DNA from: Ichthyophthirius multifiliis
Lineage: Eukaryota; Ciliophora; Oligohymenophorea; Hymenostomatida
Direction of reading: 5' to 3'
Assembly (NCBI RefSeq): GCF_000220395.1
Contig: NW_004087559.1
Location: 1 to 23,605 of the forward strand
Length of the DNA: 23,605 bases
Under the pieces are notes generated by a model. That model made no database searches. It saw nothing but the letters and a program-made list of their open reading frames with translations, and was not told where the DNA came from. Both the position numbers and the translations under genes were made by a program. Of this stretch, positions 20,228-23,605 are shown one piece after another; position 1 is the stretch's first letter; the number at the start of each line of letters is the position of its first letter.

Positions 20228-22373
20228 ATGTAAAATATAGTAGGCCTTATTATTCCTCCCGAAGAAATAAGAAGTAAAAAAAAAAAAATGCCCCAAAGAC
20301 AATTAAGAAAATAAAAATAGCCACATAACATAAATAAAATCCATTAAAAAATATCCATAATATTTTTTTAAAAAAATAGAATATATACATACTACAGCTG
20401 AATATGTAGCTAAAATAGGCAGTTCATTTGAAGATATGGTATCTAGTAAAGAACAAAACAATCCAAATTTCTGTTTTTTAAAAAAAGATGATCCTTATAG
20501 ACCTTATTATGAACATAAAATAGCTGAATTTGCCCGTAATATGTCATAATAATAATGTAAAAAATAAATAAATATATATATATAGAGATATTTATATACA
20601 TATATTTATAAATAGAAAATGGAAACAATAATAATATAATAAATGATTAATAACATTAACAGTAATAATAATAATAGTAATAATAATAATAATAAATTTA
20701 AGAAAATATATTTTAATAAAATAAAGAATAAATACTATAAAGAGAAGTTTAAGCTATATAATACGAATAAATGTAATTAGAAGCAGATATATAGAATTAA
20801 ATAGAATAGAGTATTTTTTCTATAGATATTGCTAAAGACATAAATAGTTTAGATTTAGATATTATTAAACATACAGCATAATTTGTGGCTAAAAACGGTA
20901 AGAAATTTTTGGTTTCTTTAAGTGAAAGGGAAAAATAAAACCCTTAGTTTGATTTTTTGAAACCTACTAATAATTTATTTAATTTTTTTATGAATTTTGT
21001 TAATGCTTATTAAAAATGTATGTAAATAGATGACAATCAAATGGATAATTTAGTTAAATTTGCCAAAAATAAACAGAATATATACAATAGATCACTAAAA
21101 GTGTTCGAATACCTCAAGATGAAGCGAAATTAGGAAAAAAATTAATTCGAATAAGATGAAAAAGAGAGGCTTCTTCTATAATAAATCGATTGGTAAGACT
21201 TTATTATAGTAGAAACGATTGATTTCCATGATAATTTCATATATACAGCACAATAAATGCACTAGAATTAACTCGAATAACAACTTGAGCCTTAAATTGT
21301 ATTAGAAATTCCCCCTGATTAATAAAATATTCCACAATAAGAATTCAAAGAACCGAAAAGCATTCCGAAAAAAACTACGAAAAAAAAGACCCTTTACCTT
21401 CACCGGAAACTCTTTTATAATAACAACAGGAAGAAAATATAAAGATAAAAACAGACTATTAAAGGTAAAAAACCTAAATAAAAATGAATTTACGAAATGT
21501 TAAATTTGCGGATAATTAATTCCAGTAGACGAATATAACGAACATCTAAGAATAGAATTATTAGACCCAAAATACTAGGAAAATAAGAAAGAAATAATGG
21601 CAAATGCAAAAAAAGTGTCCATAGTGCATGATTCTTAAATTATTTAAAATCTTAAAGAAATGTAAGATTCGAGACCAGATATTTTCGGACTTTCAGCCGA
21701 ATAATTTGAAAGAAGTTAAATTTAATAAATTTAATAAGGATTAAATAATAAACCTATTTGGGATGGATAATCAGCTACTATGACAAGAACTACAGCTACT
21801 GTGGCTATGCTTTAATAATAATAAAGAAGATAATATGAAGATATTTAGAAAAAAAATTATAGAATTCATTTAATGGAGGATAAGATGATGATTAAGATGA
21901 AAAATACGTATTTATATATATATACATATATTCGTATTTATTTTTTACTCTATATATTTAGGATAAAATTTAGTAGGCTTTGGTAATAGTGAATTAGCTA
22001 AATTAGATGAAGGAGTTAATTTAACTCCAGAAGGGTAGTGGCTATAGGAATTTCCAGGAATGGTTAATTTAAATATTAGGATACCAGAAGATATTGAGAA
22101 AAATTCAAAATTAAATGGATAATTAATTAAATTTTAATTTATGCCTACTTAAAGCATTTATTAAGTTAAATAATAAATTTAAGATAAAATTGGTAATAAT
22201 ATATCTATATCTATATATATATAATTTATTTTTAAAAATATAAATTATTTAAAGGAGTAAAAATTGAATTATAAAATTTAAGAAGTAGTTTATTTAATAC
22301 TTTGAAAAATGAAAAAAGTATTGCTTATTATAATATTTTTAATGGAGCTTCTTTAGAATTAACAATAAAATGA
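20228..22373 (+). CDS. SF3A1: splicing factor 3A subunit 1 (U2 snRNP)
   Basis: The ATG at 20228 opens MQNIVGLIIPPEEIR, then introns at 20274-20379 and 20557-20615. SURP1 (IHTTAEYVAKIGSSFE, NNPNFCFLKKDDPYRPYYEH) lies in exon 2. A Gln-rich linker leads to SURP2 (IIKHTAQFVAKNGKKF, NPQFDFLKP) near 20860-20980. QIDWQDFIIVETIDF, a proline-rich DPLPSPE, a CQICGQLIPVDEYNEHLRI segment, RPDIFGLS and WDGQSATMTRT follow in family order. The C-terminal ubiquitin-like domain (IRIPEDIEKNSKLNGQ to GASLELTIK) ends at TGA 22371-22373, after an intron at 22193-22254. SF3A1 helps dock U2 snRNP on the branch site; its UBL contacts U1 SL4 in animals. The frame changes by one base at A-runs near 21368-21387 and 21467-21472. 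The 21900-21961 splice is ambiguous (28-nt intron 21934-21961 fits). Identity is certain, but details near these points are not. Confidence 0.94.
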
Positions 22374-23563
22374 AAAGTTTTTTTATATTAAATATTTAAA
22401 TTATTTAATTATTTTTTCATATATTTTATAATATAATCTTATTATATTTTTATTTTTTTAATTTAGAAAAAAAAAAAGTTTATTTCTAAAATATATAAAA
22501 TATATATATATATATAATAAAATAATACATATTATTATTAAATATTTTTATAAATAATATATAAAAATTTTACATGTTTTTAAAATATTTTCAAAATATT
22601 ATAATTTCTTATTTATTTTATATCTTAAACTATGAGTATTTTTTAAATATATAAATATTATTTAAATAAATAAAACAATATTAACTTTTCATATTAAAAT
22701 AAAATTTTAATTTACATAATAAAAAAAATAAATTATTAAAAATATTATTAATTTATATCATATTGAAATAGTTATACATATTATTATACAAAAATATAAA
22801 TAAATTTTTATACAATTATATTTCTATATATTATAATATTTTAAATATAATATTTATATATATAAATTTAAAAATTAATTATTTATATATAATATTTAAA
22901 ATGATATAAATATATATATAATTTTAAAAATATTTGTTCATTAATAAATATATAAATTTTTTTATTTTTATATTTTTACTTTATTTTTTTATATTTTATT
23001 TGTAAAATATATATTATATTTATTTATAAATATAATTATTTTTTATATTTTTTTCAATTTAATTTTTTATTTTATACTCATTTTTTTATTATTATATTAT
23101 TTATAAATTACTTTCGAATTATAGATTTCATTTTTTTATTTTTTTAATTAATTATTCTTATATAATATTTTTTAAATTAATAATTATATTATTTATTTTT
23201 TAATTTAATACTAAATGTAATATTTAAGAATTACACCATAAAAATATATCTTTTTTAAAAATTAAAGAAATCTAATTATTTACTAATTTTTTTTCAATAT
23301 AATCATATAAATTTTGTATTAAATATATTTTTATTCTGTTAAAATAAATTAAATTAATATAAATTTATACTAATTTATGAATAAAATTAAAATAATGTTT
23401 TTTCTTTTTTTTATAAAAACTTTCGGTATCATAATATTTTTTAGAAATATATATTTTTTATAATTTTTTTAAGTTTATCATATTTTTAAAGAAACAAATT
23501 AATAAAAATTAGTATAGTTTTAATTTATAAAAAAAAAAAATTTAAAATTAATATAAATTTATA

Positions 23564-23601
<38 letters not shown>

Positions 23602-23605
23602 TTAA
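22374..23605. other. AT-rich 3' flank without recognised genes
   Basis: About 1.2 kb of very AT-rich sequence downstream of SF3A1 with no long coding-like frame on either strand, no RNA gene, and no telomere repeat at the window edge. Confidence 0.6.
23569..23598. repeat. (TA)n microsatellite at window end
   Basis: About 15 AT dinucleotides just before the window ends. Confidence 0.9.

Noticed and set aside
20146-20628. Two minus-strand 61-codon frames
   Set aside because: They overlap SF3A1 exons 1 and 2, where a SURP domain is evident on the plus strand.
21849-21856. Third missing A in SF3A1 at an A8 run, giving an acidic frame (GGQDDDQDEKY)
   Set aside because: Attractive by composition, but it then cannot be joined in phase to the next exon, whereas the unshifted frame with a 28-nt intron at 21934-21961 can; left as unresolved rather than claimed.
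1-23605. CRISPR arrays, insertion sequences, tRNA or rRNA genes
   Set aside because: No regularly spaced repeats with unique spacers, no transposase-like frame and no RNA-like folded GC-rich segment were seen; the sequence is eukaryotic.

Overview
The window is almost certainly nuclear DNA of an oligohymenophorean ciliate. It is extremely AT-rich, with introns of about 45-120 bp, and its long reading frames appear only when TAA and TAG are read as glutamine and TGA is the sole stop. The reassignment is visible at conserved sites: in the oxysterol-binding-protein gene the Gln of the family signature EQVSHHPP is a TAA codon. Base composition and intron style resemble Ichthyophthirius or a close relative more than Tetrahymena, but species is an inference. 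No ciliate telomere repeat (C4A2/G4T2) is seen, so the window looks internal to a chromosome.

Layout. 40-1006 (-): Lys/Gln-rich protein of unknown function, 5' end unresolved. 1711-3114 (+): coiled-coil protein. 3348-8685 (+): an eight-exon gene for about 1598 aa joining an N-terminal VHS domain, a GAT-like helical region, a long Asn/Gln-rich region with repeated FW and NPF motifs, a coiled coil and a C-terminal AP-2 alpha-adaptin-type appendage. 9187-10560 (-): single-exon 457-aa protein of unknown function. 10561-13112: AT desert with no convincing gene. 13113-18097 (-): four genes in tandem on one strand: an Arf-like GTPase with unusual switch II residues, a TMEM230-family membrane protein, a PH + ORD oxysterol-binding-related protein, and a five-exon single-pass membrane protein. 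18640-19390 (-): two small weak frames. 20228-22373 (+): splicing factor SF3A1, with two SURP domains and a C-terminal ubiquitin-like domain. 22374-23605: AT-rich DNA ending in a TA microsatellite.

Function. Four genes concern membrane traffic or lipid transport (VHS/appendage adaptor, Arf-like GTPase, TMEM230 homologue, ORP). This may be coincidence. The most unusual item is the VHS-appendage protein. Its overall design recalls GGA adaptors (VHS-GAT-hinge-ear), but its ear is of the AP-2 alpha type with both sandwich and platform subdomains, and its own hinge carries aromatic motifs of the kind such ears bind.

Gene models were read by eye using frame, splice-site phase and family similarity. 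Exon joins marked uncertain below need transcript data.
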